The position numbers and the translations under genes were made by a program. Positions 18,355 through 32,134 of a DNA stretch of 64,000 bases are shown here, one piece after another. How positions within the stretch are numbered: position 1 is the first letter of the stretch; each line of letters starts with the position of its first letter. The notes under the pieces were generated by a model, which saw only the letters and a program-made list of their open reading frames with translations, made no database searches and was not told the DNA's origin. Source of the DNA: Alphaproteobacteria bacterium (GTDB lineage: Bacteria; Pseudomonadota; Alphaproteobacteria; DSM-16000; Inquilinaceae); the NCBI GenBank assembly GCA_009909005.1, contig JAAAOG010000064.1, positions 1 through 64,000 on the forward strand, written 5' to 3'.

Positions 18355-19656
18355 TCAGGGCCGGGTCTGGCCGCTGCCGCGGACGATGTACTTGTAGCTG
18401 GTGAGCTGCTCCGCCCCGACCGGCCCCCGCGCATGCATCTTGCCGGTCGAGATGCCGATCTCGGCCCCCATGCCGAACTCGCCGCCATCGGCGAACTGGG
18501 TCGAGGCGTTGTGCAGCAGAATCCCGCTGTCGACCCGCGCGAAAAAGGCATCGGCCGCCGCCTGGTCGCCGGTGATGATGGCATCGGTGTGGTGGGAGCC
18601 GTGGCGCTCGATATGGGCGATCGCCGCATCGAGCCCGTCGACCTGGCGGATGGCCAGGATCGCGTCGAGATACTCGGTATCCCAGTCCTCCGGCATGGCC
18701 GGCCGCACCCGCGGGTCGAGCGCCTGCGTCGGCTCGTCGCCGCGCAGCTCGCAGCCCAGCCCGGCCAGATCGTCGAGGATCGGCGGCAGCACTTGCGCCG
18801 CGACGGCCCGATCGACCAGCAGCGTCTCGGTCGCGCCGCAGATGCCGGTGCGGCGCATCTTGGCGTTGACGGCGATCGCCCGGGCCATCTCCGGGTCGGC
18901 GCCTTCGTGGATATAAGTGTGGCAGAGCCCGTCGAGATGGGCGAAGACCGGGATGCGGCTTTCCTGCTGCACCCGCTCGATCAGCGAGCGGCCGCCGCGC
19001 GGCACGATGACGTCGACATAATCGCTCATCCGCAGCAGGGCGCCGACCGCGGCCCGGTCGGTGGTCGGCACCAGCTGGACCGCGTCGATCGGCAGGCCGG
19101 CATCCGCCAGACCGGCCCGCAGGCAGTCGGCGATCGCGCGGGAGGAATGGACGCTTTCCGAACCGCCGCGCAGGATGGCGGCATTGCCGGCCTTGACGCA
19201 GAGCCCGCCGGCATCGGCGGTGACGTTCGGCCGGCTCTCGTAGATGATCCCGATCACGCCCAGCGGTACCCGGACCCGGGCGATCTTCAGGCCGTTCGGC
19301 CGCTCCCACTCCGCCATCACGGCGCCGACCGGGTCGGGGAAGTCGGCGACCGCCTCCAGCCCGGCGGCCATGCCGGCCACGCCCTTGTCGCCGATGGTCA
19401 GGCGGTCGAGAAAGGCCGCCGTCAGCCCCTTGTCCTGCGCCGCCGCCAGATCGCGGGCATTGGCCTCCAGGATCGTCGCCCGGGCATCGCGCAGGGCGGC
19501 CGCAGCAGCGCGCAGGCCGGCCGCCTTGGCCTCGGACGGCTTCGTCGCCAGCACCGCGGCGGCGGCCTTCGCCGCGCGACCGAGCGCCTGCATCCCGGCG
19601 TCGATCGCGTCCATGTCCGTCTGTCTGTGCCTGTCGAGGTCGGCCAGTGCGCTCAT
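18355..19656 (-). CDS. proA: Gamma-glutamyl phosphate reductase
   Basis: ProA reduces gamma-glutamyl phosphate to glutamate semialdehyde with NADPH, the second step of proline synthesis. The 433-aa protein is an aldehyde-dehydrogenase relative with the active-site Cys in [12 protein letters not shown] and the [13 protein letters not shown] segment. The end is [19 protein letters not shown], typical of ProA. The ATG at 19656 gives MSALADL; an ATG 12 codons upstream is also open. It follows proB by about 60 bp. Confidence 0.95.
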   Translation of the reverse strand: MSALADLDRHRQTDMDAIDAGMQALGRAAKAAAAVLATKPSEAKAAGLRAAAAALRDARATILEANARDLAAAQDKGLTAAFLDRLTIGDKGVAGMAAGLEAVADFPDPVGAVMAEWERPNGLKIARVRVPLGVIGIIYESRPNVTADAGGLCVKAGNAAILRGGSESVHSSRAIADCLRAGLADAGLPIDAVQLVPTTDRAAVGALLRMSDYVDVIVPRGGRSLIERVQQESRIPVFAHLDGLCHTYIHEGADPEMARAIAVNAKMRRTGICGATETLLVDRAVAAQVLPPILDDLAGLGCELRGDEPTQALDPRVRPAMPEDWDTEYLDAILAIRQVDGLDAAIAHIERHGSHHTDAIITGDQAAADAFFARVDSGILLHNASTQFADGGEFGMGAEIGISTGKMHARGPVGAEQLTSYKYIVRGSGQTRP

Positions 19657-19717
19657 CTCCCGATCCCTCTTGCGATGACCGTCATGGCGCAAGGCTTGCG
19701 CCCTTGCGCCCGGCGTT

Positions 19718-21960
<2,243 letters not shown>

Positions 21961-22032
21961 TTACCGTGGGCTCACCGTGGGCAAAAAGCCCACGCGTCCC
22001 CATGCACGCGCCGGAAGCCCTTTTTTTGCGCC

Positions 22033-22329
22033 CTATTCCGCGGCTTCGGCCGCCGGGGCGGGTGCGGCTTCGGCTGGAGCCAGCGGCGTCACAGAAACGG
22101 TCACCCGGTCGCGCGTCTTCCTGAACTGCACATGCCCCTCGACCTTGGCGAAAATCGTGTGGTCCTTGCCGAGGCCGACATGGGTGCCGGGGTGCCATTT
22201 GGTGCCGCGCTGGCGGATGATGATATTGCCGGGGATGACATGCTCCCCGCCGAACTTTTTGACGCCCAGCCGCCTCCCGGCCGAGTCGCGCCCGTTGCGC
22301 GAGGAGCCGCCGGCCTTTTTATGCGCCAT
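22033..22329 (-). CDS. rpmA: 50S ribosomal protein L27
   Basis: L27 (bL27) reaches towards the peptidyl transferase centre with its N-terminus. The 98-aa protein starts [16 protein letters not shown] and continues [20 protein letters not shown], matching the family throughout. The last ~15 residues form an Ala/Pro/Glu-rich tail that is longer than in E. coli. It lies 54 bp after rplU. Confidence 0.97.
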   Translation of the reverse strand: MAHKKAGGSSRNGRDSAGRRLGVKKFGGEHVIPGNIIIRQRGTKWHPGTHVGLGKDHTIFAKVEGHVQFRKTRDRVTVSVTPLAPAEAAPAPAAEAAE

Positions 22330-22383
22330 GACCCGATCCTTTCATCAAACTTGCGTTTCGTGCCTGTCTCCGGCCGCCCGCGC

Positions 22384-22779
22384 TCAAGCGCCCGGCTGCG
22401 GCGCCGGTCCGCCGTCGGCTTCGGGCGCCGACGGCGCGGCCTCCGGTTCCGGGGACGCTGCGCTGCCGGCGCCGACAATCTGCAGTACCTTGAGCACGGT
22501 GCGGTCCTGGCGGTGGCCGTTCTTGCGGCGGGAATTCTTGCGGCGCCGCTTCTTGAACACGGTCAGGCGGGGGCCGCGGGTATGCTCGACCACCTCCGCC
22601 TCGACCCGGGCGCCGGCGATCGTCGGGCTGCCGACCGTCACGCCATCATCGCCGCCCAGCATCAGGACGTCGTCAAAGGCCACGGTTTCGCCCGGCTGGC
22701 CGACCAGCATGTCGACGAAGATCTTATCCTGCGCGGCGACGCGGTATTGCTTGCCGGCGGTGCGCACCACTGCATACAT
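22384..22779 (-). CDS. rplU: 50S ribosomal protein L21
   Basis: L21 (bL21) binds 23S rRNA near the exit side of the large subunit. The 131-aa protein has the family start MYAVVRTAGKQYRV and the basic loop VFKKRRRKNSRRKNGHRQ. After about residue 102 it has a ~28-residue acidic Pro/Ala/Glu tail beyond the usual end. An ATG four codons upstream (22791) is also possible. It is the first gene of the ribosome/obg block and has a strong promoter upstream. Confidence 0.96.
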   Translation of the reverse strand: MYAVVRTAGKQYRVAAQDKIFVDMLVGQPGETVAFDDVLMLGGDDGVTVGSPTIAGARVEAEVVEHTRGPRLTVFKKRRRKNSRRKNGHRQDRTVLKVLQIVGAGSAASPEPEAAPSAPEADGGPAPQPGA

Positions 22780-22887
22780 GGTCGAAACCAATCCCTTGCC
22801 TGAAATCGTTCCCGCGGCAGGGCGCGCGCGAACGCGAACACGACGAAAGCGGCCCGGGCCGCCTGCCGGCCCGCCGCAAGACCCGCT

Positions 22888-22915
22888 TATATAAGCGTGC
22901 GGCCGGCGAAGTCAA
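22888..22915 (-). promoter_or_regulatory. Sigma70-type promoter of rplU-rpmA-obgE
   Basis: On the minus strand TTGACT (22915-22910) and TATATA (22893-22888) are 16 nt apart, the best sigma70-type match seen in the window. Transcription should begin near 22880, giving a GC-rich leader of about 100 nt. The leader contains an interrupted stem pairing GCGGC-GGGCC with GGCCC-GCCGC near 22850-22878, which could serve ribosomal-protein feedback or simply be a structured leader. Confidence 0.65.
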
Positions 22916-23069
22916 CGCCGTCCCGCCGGCACACCCATGGCCCGGGCCTTGATGTCGGAGGCAGCGTCAGGCATCCTCGCGGTGTGAGCATAACATTGCA
23001 TTCAGCCGGGGACCGCGAAACCGCCGCCATGCCGGCCGGCCGGCCGGTTTCGTGTGGGACCGGTGCCGC

Positions 23070-23621
23070 ATGAACCCGCTCGACATCATCCGCGATCCGC
23101 GTCTTCGGCGCTTCGCCGACTATTGGGTGGCCCGCCGCGGTAACCGGCTGATGCCCCGCCGCCGCGATATCGACCCGGTCGACATCCCCTATGTTCTGCC
23201 CTGGATCTGGATGCTGGACTATCAGCCGGAGACCCGCCGTTTCGTCTGCCGCCTCGCCGGCGAGCAGATCAACGCCTTCCTCTGCAACAATATCGACGGC
23301 CATTACATTCGCGGTCATGATCTGGCGGACTACATCCCGGCCCGCGCTTTGCCGACCCTGATGGAACGCTATCTGACCATTGTCGAGCGGCAGGTCATGA
23401 TGCACGCAAGCGGGCTGTTCTCCACCCGCTCCTTCCATGCCGACGGCGAGCGCATCGCTTTCCCGCTGTCGGAGGACGACCGGACGGTCACCATGCTGGT
23501 CGGCGCCACCCTTTATGGCGACCGGGTCAACAAGGGCGACGCCCTGCGCGACGAGGAGACCGCAGTCACCTACATTCCGGTCGCCGAACTGCCCCAGCCC
23601 GGCCGCACGGCCGGCGCCTGA
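23070..23621 (+). CDS. PAS_5 domain protein
   Basis: This 183-aa protein belongs to the alphaproteobacterial PAS_5 group. The N-terminus reads NPLDIIRDPRLRRFADYW, followed by ARRGNRLMPRRRDIDPVDIP and a PAS-like fold with the core WMLDYQPETRRFVCRLAGEQIN. PAS_5 proteins are cytoplasmic, usually stand alone, and have no known output or ligand. The ATG at 23070 gives the family start; an ATG at 23052 is six codons earlier. It is divergent from rplU and precedes secA by about 120 bp. Confidence 0.78.
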   Translation: MNPLDIIRDPRLRRFADYWVARRGNRLMPRRRDIDPVDIPYVLPWIWMLDYQPETRRFVCRLAGEQINAFLCNNIDGHYIRGHDLADYIPARALPTLMERYLTIVERQVMMHASGLFSTRSFHADGERIAFPLSEDDRTVTMLVGATLYGDRVNKGDALRDEETAVTYIPVAELPQPGRTAGA

Positions 23622-23740
23622 GCCCGCCCGCCTGCCCGTCCCGCACCGACAGCCATGTTGAAACTGGGCCGCGTTCCGCCTAATTGTGCGGGGGTTTCCT
23701 GCCGCTTTTCTTCCCGTCGGACTCGATCGAGGTTTTTTGA

Positions 23741-26557
<2,817 letters not shown>

Positions 26558-26578
26558 CGCCGGCCGGGCCGGCCCGCG

Positions 26579-27886
26579 ATGACCTTGCCGCCGGCTCGGG
26601 CCGCCGCTTTGTTCGGCGGCCTGGCCGTCTACGGCGCCTTCAGCTCCCCGACACCCGACGATCCCGGTCTCGCCGAACTTGCCGCCGCCCTGCTGCTGCT
26701 GGCGGCCGTCGGGCCCGGGCGGGCCGTGGCGGTCGGCGCCGGCGCCTGGCTGGCGGTCCGCGAGGCCCGGGCCTGGCACATCGTCGGGACGCTTGCGCTG
26801 GTGGCGCTGGTCTGGGTGCCGTCGCTGCTGGGAGCCGCGGACGGCGCGCCGGCCGCGCGGCTGCTGCGCGATGCGCTGCCGCTGCTGTTCCTGTTCATCC
26901 CGTTGTTCCTTGCCGCAGCGGACGGGAGCCCCGGCCGGGACCGCGCTCTCGGCCTGGCGCTGCTCTGCGGCCTGGCCGCCATCGGCCTGCTCTTCGCCGG
27001 ACGGTTCTTCCTGATCACCGGCGTGACGCCGGGCGTCGCGCAGCTGGTGGCTCCGTCCGACGGGCTGCTCTACCTGGCCAACAGCCCGGCGGTGCTGTTC
27101 GCCGCCATCTTTCTGCCGCTGGGCGCCATGGCGTCCTTTGGCGAGACCGGCCGATCGCTCGGCGTGCGGCTGGCGGTCCTGGTGGGCGGGCTGGCGGGCG
27201 GCGGGCTGTGCCTGGCCGCCCTGGCGGCGACCCTGCAGCGCGCCGCGCTGGCCGCCGCGGCTTTGGCCTTCGCGCTTTATGCCCTGCGGGCGGTGCTGGT
27301 GCGCCCGGCGGCACTGGTGCCGCTCTCGGCCCTGGCCCTGGCGATCTGGGTGGCGGCCGGGCCATACCTTGCCGGGGTTTACGAACTCCTGGCGCTGAAG
27401 ACCGAACTGGTCGGCTTCAACCAGCACGGAGCAGAGATCGCGGTTGCCGGCGGGCATCTCGCCGCATCGCTCACCGCGGCGCTGATCGGCGGCGGCTGGG
27501 GTCTGCTGCTGGAGACCCCGGCGGTGCCCGGCTACCGGGTGGCCTATCTCCACGCCTTGCCGCTCTACATGACGGTCAAGACCGGCCTGATCGGCACGCT
27601 GCTGCTGCTCGCCTATCTTGCCATGCTGGCCTGCGCGGCACCGGGGCTGTGGCGCCACGCCCCGGCCCTCTGCCTTGCGGTCCTGGCACCGCTGGCGGTC
27701 GGCTTCCTCGTGCAGCCCTCGTTCAAATATCTGACCTACGGCCTGCTTCTCGCCATTCTGACGCCGTGCGTCATCCCACTCGCCGGCTTGCCCCACGGGA
27801 GAAGAACGCAGGACCACCCTACGGCGCGGCGGTGCGTTCCAGGACCGCCACGAAGAACCCGTCGGTGTGGTGGCGGGCGGGGGTGA
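26579..27886 (+). CDS. Polytopic membrane protein, O-antigen-ligase-like
   Basis: This 435-aa inner-membrane protein has about ten or more hydrophobic segments. One longer extracytoplasmic loop near the C-terminal third contains QHGAEIAVAGGHL and ETPAVPGYRVAYLHALPLYM. That layout, with a His/Arg-bearing loop before the last helices, resembles O-antigen ligase or polymerase (WaaL/Wzy) proteins, but no decisive motif was identified. It starts 21 bp after secA. Its last ~20 codons overlap the 3' end of rsmB by 68 bp, and the tail there is basic and non-hydrophobic. Confidence 0.55.
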   Translation: MTLPPARAAALFGGLAVYGAFSSPTPDDPGLAELAAALLLLAAVGPGRAVAVGAGAWLAVREARAWHIVGTLALVALVWVPSLLGAADGAPAARLLRDALPLLFLFIPLFLAAADGSPGRDRALGLALLCGLAAIGLLFAGRFFLITGVTPGVAQLVAPSDGLLYLANSPAVLFAAIFLPLGAMASFGETGRSLGVRLAVLVGGLAGGGLCLAALAATLQRAALAAAALAFALYALRAVLVRPAALVPLSALALAIWVAAGPYLAGVYELLALKTELVGFNQHGAEIAVAGGHLAASLTAALIGGGWGLLLETPAVPGYRVAYLHALPLYMTVKTGLIGTLLLLAYLAMLACAAPGLWRHAPALCLAVLAPLAVGFLVQPSFKYLTYGLLLAILTPCVIPLAGLPHGRRTQDHPTARRCVPGPPRRTRRCGGGRG

Positions 27887-29135
27887 GCTGCAGGAACGGC
27901 CCGTCGCCGGCGGGCGGCGGGGTGCCGACCGCCGCCGGCCAGACATCGGCGACCGGCACGACCGCGAACGCGTCCGTCTCGGACAGGAAATGGTCGATCT
28001 GCTGACGGTTTTCCTCCGGCAGCAGCGAGCAGGTGGCATAGACCAGCCGGCCCCCCGGCTTCGTCAGGCGGGCGGCGCTGGCGAGGATGCGGGCCTGAAG
28101 GTCGGCCAGGGCCGGCAGGTCGGTCGGCCGCCAGCGGGCGTCGGGGTTGCGCCGCCAGGCGCCGCAGCCGCTGCAGGGCGCATCGATCAGCACGCGGTCG
28201 AACTTGCCCTTCTGCCGGCGCACCCATTTGTCGCGTTCGTGCTCCAGGCGCCTGGGCTCGATATTGTCGACGCCGGCGCGCTTGATGCGCTCCTTGGCGC
28301 GGATCAGCCGGCCCTCGGCGATCTCGCAGGCGACCACCCGGCCCTTGCCCTGCATGCGTGCCGCCATGGCCAGCGCCTTGCCGCCCGCCCCGGCGCAGAA
28401 ATCGGCCACCTGCTGGCCCGGCCGGGCATCGGCCAGCAGGGCGACGAGCTGCGAGCCCTCGTCCTGCACCTCGATGACGCCGCTGCGGAACAGCGGGTGA
28501 CCGGCGAGCGGCGGCCGCCCCGTCACCCGGATGCCGAGTGGCGAGAGCGGCGTCGGCGCGGCCTCGATGCCGTCCCGGGCCAGCCGGGCGATCACCGCCT
28601 CGCGGCTCTGCCGGCCCTCCTGCACCCGCAGGTCGAGGGGCGCCGGCTGCAGCAGCGCCAGCAATTCGTCCCCGAAACGATCGCCGAAGGCGGCGTGCAG
28701 CGGCGCGGCGGCCCAGTCCGGGCACTCGGTGCGCACCGGCTCGGGCATTGCGGGGTCGTCGAGCGCCTGCCCCGCCAGAGCCCGGGCCAGGGCCCGCTCG
28801 TCGTCCGTCAAGGCCGCCGGGGCGTATTGCCCGCCGTCGAACAGCCGGCCGAGGTCCTTGAGGCCGGTGCCCTCGCGCAGCACCGTATCGCCGAGCACCA
28901 GCAGGCGGCCGTCCGGTTCGGCCTCGGCCCCGCCGGCCCGGGCCAGGGCCCAGGCGAGCCGCGCACGGTGCCGGAGAATGGCATAGACGCGCTCAGCGAC
29001 GGCGGAGCGGTCCTTGGCGCCCATATAGCGGCGCTGGCGGAAAAAGGCGGCGAGCGTGCCGTCGGCCGGGCGCGGTGTCGCGTCGATGGCGTCGAGGGCT
29101 TCGATCGTGGCGGCAAGACGGGCGGCGGGGGTCAT
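27819..29135 (-). CDS. rsmB: 16S rRNA m5C methyltransferase, RsmB/NOL1-NOP2-Sun family
   Basis: This enzyme makes 5-methylcytosine in 16S rRNA (C967 in E. coli). The 438-aa protein has an N-terminal NusB-like helical region, then the Rossmann methyltransferase core. The SAM loop is VADFCAGAGGKALAMA. Motif IV DAPCSGCGAWRRNPD and motif VI VYATCSLLPEEN supply the two catalytic Cys. The GTxRR variant between them reads GAWRRNP. The start was set at the ATG at 29135. The frame stays open for 300 codons upstream, but that part crosses other genes. Its 3' end overlaps the membrane protein gene. Confidence 0.88.
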   Translation of the reverse strand: MTPAARLAATIEALDAIDATPRPADGTLAAFFRQRRYMGAKDRSAVAERVYAILRHRARLAWALARAGGAEAEPDGRLLVLGDTVLREGTGLKDLGRLFDGGQYAPAALTDDERALARALAGQALDDPAMPEPVRTECPDWAAAPLHAAFGDRFGDELLALLQPAPLDLRVQEGRQSREAVIARLARDGIEAAPTPLSPLGIRVTGRPPLAGHPLFRSGVIEVQDEGSQLVALLADARPGQQVADFCAGAGGKALAMAARMQGKGRVVACEIAEGRLIRAKERIKRAGVDNIEPRRLEHERDKWVRRQKGKFDRVLIDAPCSGCGAWRRNPDARWRPTDLPALADLQARILASAARLTKPGGRLVYATCSLLPEENRQQIDHFLSETDAFAVVPVADVWPAAVGTPPPAGDGPFLQLTPARHHTDGFFVAVLERTAAP

Positions 29136-29168
29136 GAGCGGTCCGGTGGGCAACGGGATGCAATCGGA

Positions 29169-29199
29169 TTGACAGACGATCCGCCGGTGCAAGTGTAAT
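29169..29199 (+). promoter_or_regulatory. Possible sigma70 promoter of the FMN reductase gene
   Basis: A perfect TTGACA at 29169-29174 is followed after 19 nt by TGTAAT at 29194-29199. The spacer is two bases longer than ideal. Start of transcription would be near 29206. Confidence 0.45.
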
Positions 29200-29276
29200 A
29201 GGGCCGGGCCGTAGCGCATCCCCGCACCAGCGGCGATCCGTGGCATGCGCCCATCGCCAACATCCGGGAGTCCGTC

Positions 29277-29855
29277 ATGTCCCTCAAGACTGTGATCCTT
29301 TTCGGCTCGGTGCGGCAGGAACGCCGCGGCATCGGCGCCGCCCGCTTCGTCGAGGCGCAGCTTCAGGCGCGCGGCCACGACACCGACCTGATCGACCCGA
29401 TGCAGCTTGATCTGCCGCTTCTCGACAGGATGTACAAGGAATATGCAGCCGGCGAGGCACCGGAAGTGCTGGAGCGGCTGGCGGAACTCTACCGGGTTGC
29501 CGACGGCTTCATCGTGGTCAGCGCCGAGTACAATCACGGCATCCCGTCGGCGCTGAAGAATCTGCTCGACCATTTCCTGGAGGAGTATTTCTTCCGCCCC
29601 TCCGGCATTGTCAGCTACTCGGCCGGATCCTTCGGCGGGGTGCGGGCGGCGATGCAGCTGCGCATGACCCTGGCCGAGATCGGCATGCCCAGTATCTCGT
29701 CGGTCTTCGCCATCCCCAAGGTGCAGGACGCGTTCGAAGCCGACGGCACGCCCAAGGACCCGGCCTGGGAGCGGCGCATCAAGAAGTTTCTCGACGAGTT
29801 CGAATGGCATGAGCGCGCGCTCAAGGCCGAGCGGGCCAGGGGCCTGCCTTACTGA
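29277..29855 (+). CDS. NADPH-dependent FMN reductase family protein
   Basis: This 192-aa flavodoxin-like oxidoreductase probably uses FMN and NAD(P)H. The phosphate-binding loop near the N-terminus is FGSVRQERRG, and the flavin-contact segment is SAEYNHGIPSALKNLLDHF, both typical of the FMN_red family (quinone, azo or chromate reductases). YSAGSFGGVRAAMQLR follows, also family-like. The physiological substrate is unknown. It is divergent from rsmB. Confidence 0.85.
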   Translation: MSLKTVILFGSVRQERRGIGAARFVEAQLQARGHDTDLIDPMQLDLPLLDRMYKEYAAGEAPEVLERLAELYRVADGFIVVSAEYNHGIPSALKNLLDHFLEEYFFRPSGIVSYSAGSFGGVRAAMQLRMTLAEIGMPSISSVFAIPKVQDAFEADGTPKDPAWERRIKKFLDEFEWHERALKAERARGLPY

Positions 29856-29947
29856 GGAGCCGAGCACGGGCGTCCCGCCGGCCCGAGGGGGGCGGCCGGT
29901 CTTTCGCACCCAGGCTGGCACGTTGTATGCTTCGAATGGTGGTTGGC

Positions 29948-30050
29948 CATTCCCGCGAACCTTGTCCTCGCGAAGGCGCGGAGCGGGAACCCCGATGAGC
30001 GGTTGACCGTTGGGACCCGCCTGCCGCCTTCGCGGGGACAGGCTCCGCAG
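29948..30050. repeat. Palindromic extragenic element, copy 1 (diverged)
   Basis: ATTCCCGCGAA followed by CTTGTCCTCGCGAAGGCG and GCGGGAA forms one arm. GCCGCCTTCGCGGGGACAGG near 30023-30042 is the same core in reverse. The whole can fold as a long imperfect hairpin between the FMN reductase and DUF29 genes. Confidence 0.6.
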
Positions 30051-30069
30051 AGAGGACCGTGAGGCTGAG

Positions 30070-30561
30070 ATGGACGATGTCCGCACGCTTTACGACACGG
30101 ATTTCTACCGGTGGGCCACCGAACAGGCGGCCCGGCTGCGCGCCCGTGGTGAGGCCGAAGCCGAGGCCGGTGGCCGCTCGAACGCGCCGATCGACTGGGA
30201 GAACATCGCCGAGGAGCTGGAGGATTTGGGCGGGCGGCATCGGGACGCTGTGGTCAGCTTGCTGGCCATCATCATTGAGCATGCGCTGAAGCTTGAGCAC
30301 AGCACGGACGACGAGCCACGGCGCCAATGGACGATTTCTATTCGGAAATGTCAGTGGCAGGTGAAAAAGCGGCTGAGAGCCAGCCCCAGTCTGGCGGCAA
30401 AGCGCGATGATCTCGTGGCCGACGCTTACGAGAACGCTCGAATGAGCGCGTCCTTCGGCATCAATATCCCAGAGGATGACCTACCGCCCGAGTGCCCTTA
30501 TGAGACGGCTGATCTGTTGGATACGGACTGGCTCCCGGTCAACCGCTGGGGGCTGAAGTGA
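30070..30561 (+). CDS. DUF29 family protein (copy 2)
   Basis: This 163-aa protein is a second DUF29 member, distinctly diverged from the copy at 9845. Shared landmarks are LYDTDFYRWATEQAARLR, DWENIAEELEDLGGRHRD, a hydrophobic helix IIIEHALKLEHS, and the acidic PPECPYETADLL end. It carries an Ala/Glu-rich insertion after the first helix. The function is unknown. It is bracketed on both sides by palindromic extragenic elements and has more AT-rich codons than its neighbours, both of which hint at acquisition. Confidence 0.8.
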   Translation: MDDVRTLYDTDFYRWATEQAARLRARGEAEAEAGGRSNAPIDWENIAEELEDLGGRHRDAVVSLLAIIIEHALKLEHSTDDEPRRQWTISIRKCQWQVKKRLRASPSLAAKRDDLVADAYENARMSASFGINIPEDDLPPECPYETADLLDTDWLPVNRWGLK

Positions 30562-30578
30562 CGGTGCAGTACGGTGTC

Positions 30579-30669
30579 TTGTCATTCCGGGGAAGCTTGT
30601 CCTCGCGAAGGCGGGGGGCGGGAATCCAGAAACAGAAGATCTGGATCTCCGCTTTCGCGGAGATGACAA
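30579..30669. repeat. Palindromic extragenic element, copy 2
   Basis: The element begins TTGTCATTCC and ends GGAGATGACAA, an imperfect terminal inverted repeat. Inside are CTTGTCCTCGCGAAGGCGG and the paired arms CCAGA...TCTGG and CTCCGC...GCGGAG. This is the common alphaproteobacterial palindromic repeat type. It lies between DUF29 copy 2 and preA. Confidence 0.75.
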
Positions 30670-30708
30670 AAAAGAAAAACCCCGGTGAAGGCGCGAGGAG
30701 ACGAGACT

Positions 30709-31989
30709 ATGGCAGACCTGAGTAACGATTTTCTGGGCGTCAAAAGCCCGAACCCGTTCTGGCTGGCTTCGGCGCCGCCGACGGATAAGGAATACAATGT
30801 CGTCCGGGCCTTCAAGGCCGGCTGGGGCGGCGTTGTCTGGAAGACGCTCGGCGAGGACCCGCCGATCGTCAATGTCGCCAGCCGCTACGGCGCCGTGCAC
30901 TACAACGGCACCCGCGTCGCCGGCTTCAACAATATCGAGCTGATCACCGACCGGCCGCTGGAAGACAATCTGCGGGAAATCAAGCAGGTCAAGCGCGACT
31001 GGCCGGATCGGGCGATGATTGTCTCGCTGATGGTCCCGTGCGAAGAGGACCATTGGAAGGCCATCCTCAAGCGGGTCGAGGAGACCGGCGCCGACGGCAT
31101 CGAGCTGAATTTCGGCTGCCCGCACGGCATGTCGGAGCGCGGCATGGGCTCGGCGGTCGGGCAGGTTCCCGAGTATGTCGAGATGGTGACCCGCTGGTGC
31201 AAGCAGCACAGCCGCATGCCGGTCATCGTCAAGCTGACCCCCAACATCACCGACATCCTGAAGCCGGCGCAGGCGGCGAAGCGGGGCGGTGCCGACGCCG
31301 TGTCGCTGATCAACACCGTCCAGTCGATCACCGCCATCGACCTCGACCTGATGTGCCCGGAGCCGGTGGTCGACGGCCATGGCACCCATGGCGGCTATTG
31401 CGGGCCGGCGGTCAAGCCGATCGCGCTGCGCATGATCGGCGAGATCGCCCGCGATCCCGAATGCGCCGGCATGGCGATTTCCGGCATCGGCGGCGTGTCG
31501 GGCTGGCGCGAGGCGGCCGAGTTCATCGCCATGGGGGCCGGCAATGTCCAGGTCTGCACCGCCGCCATGGTCCACGGCTTCAAGATCGTCGAGGACATGG
31601 TCTCCGGCCTCGGCAACTGGATGGACGAAAAAGGCTACCGCACCACCGCCGACTTCCATGGCGCCGCCGTGCCGAAATTCGTCAATTGGGAGCAGCTGAA
31701 CCTCAACTACAAGACCATCGCCCATATCGACCAGGATTTGTGCATCCAGTGCGGCAAGTGCTTCATCGCCTGCGAGGATGCCAGCCACCAGTCGATCGCC
31801 GCCCTGCGCGACGGCGACGGCAAGCGGCGCTACGAAATCATCGACGACGAATGCGTCGGCTGCAATCTGTGTATGCACCTCTGCCCGGTCGACAATTGCA
31901 TCACCATGGTGCCGGTCGACACCGGCCGGGGCTATGGCAACTGGACGACCCACCCGAACAATCCGATGCGCAAGGAAGCGGCCGAGTGA
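30709..31989 (+). CDS. preA: NAD-dependent dihydropyrimidine dehydrogenase subunit PreA
   Basis: PreA is the FMN and iron-sulfur subunit that reduces uracil or thymine to the dihydro forms, or runs in reverse. The 426-aa protein has a dihydroorotate-dehydrogenase-like barrel (SNDFLGVKSPNPFWLASAPP, ELNFGCPHGMSERGMG, LTPNITDI) followed by two ferredoxin clusters, CIQCGKCFIAC and CVGCNLCMHLC. The ATG at 30709 has GAGGAG upstream. The partner PreT is not in the window, nor are dihydropyrimidinase or ureidopropionase genes. An ABC transporter follows at 145 bp. Confidence 0.92.
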   Translation: MADLSNDFLGVKSPNPFWLASAPPTDKEYNVVRAFKAGWGGVVWKTLGEDPPIVNVASRYGAVHYNGTRVAGFNNIELITDRPLEDNLREIKQVKRDWPDRAMIVSLMVPCEEDHWKAILKRVEETGADGIELNFGCPHGMSERGMGSAVGQVPEYVEMVTRWCKQHSRMPVIVKLTPNITDILKPAQAAKRGGADAVSLINTVQSITAIDLDLMCPEPVVDGHGTHGGYCGPAVKPIALRMIGEIARDPECAGMAISGIGGVSGWREAAEFIAMGAGNVQVCTAAMVHGFKIVEDMVSGLGNWMDEKGYRTTADFHGAAVPKFVNWEQLNLNYKTIAHIDQDLCIQCGKCFIACEDASHQSIAALRDGDGKRRYEIIDDECVGCNLCMHLCPVDNCITMVPVDTGRGYGNWTTHPNNPMRKEAAE

Positions 31990-32134
31990 GCGGCCGAACT
32001 GCCCAGGAAACGGGCAGGGTGCCGGGCCGTCCCCGGCATTCTGCCCGCTCCGGCGCCACACCGACCGTGGCATAGCCATTGCGTTGCTTGAATGGCTTCG
32101 GTCATGATGTCGCCCGCTACAACGCACAGGGGCC

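Noticed and set aside
17711-19309. 532-codon minus frame that would fuse a long N-terminus to NadD
   Set aside because: The upstream 325 codons lie out of frame inside proA and are Arg/Gly-rich; NadD starts at the GTG at 18334.
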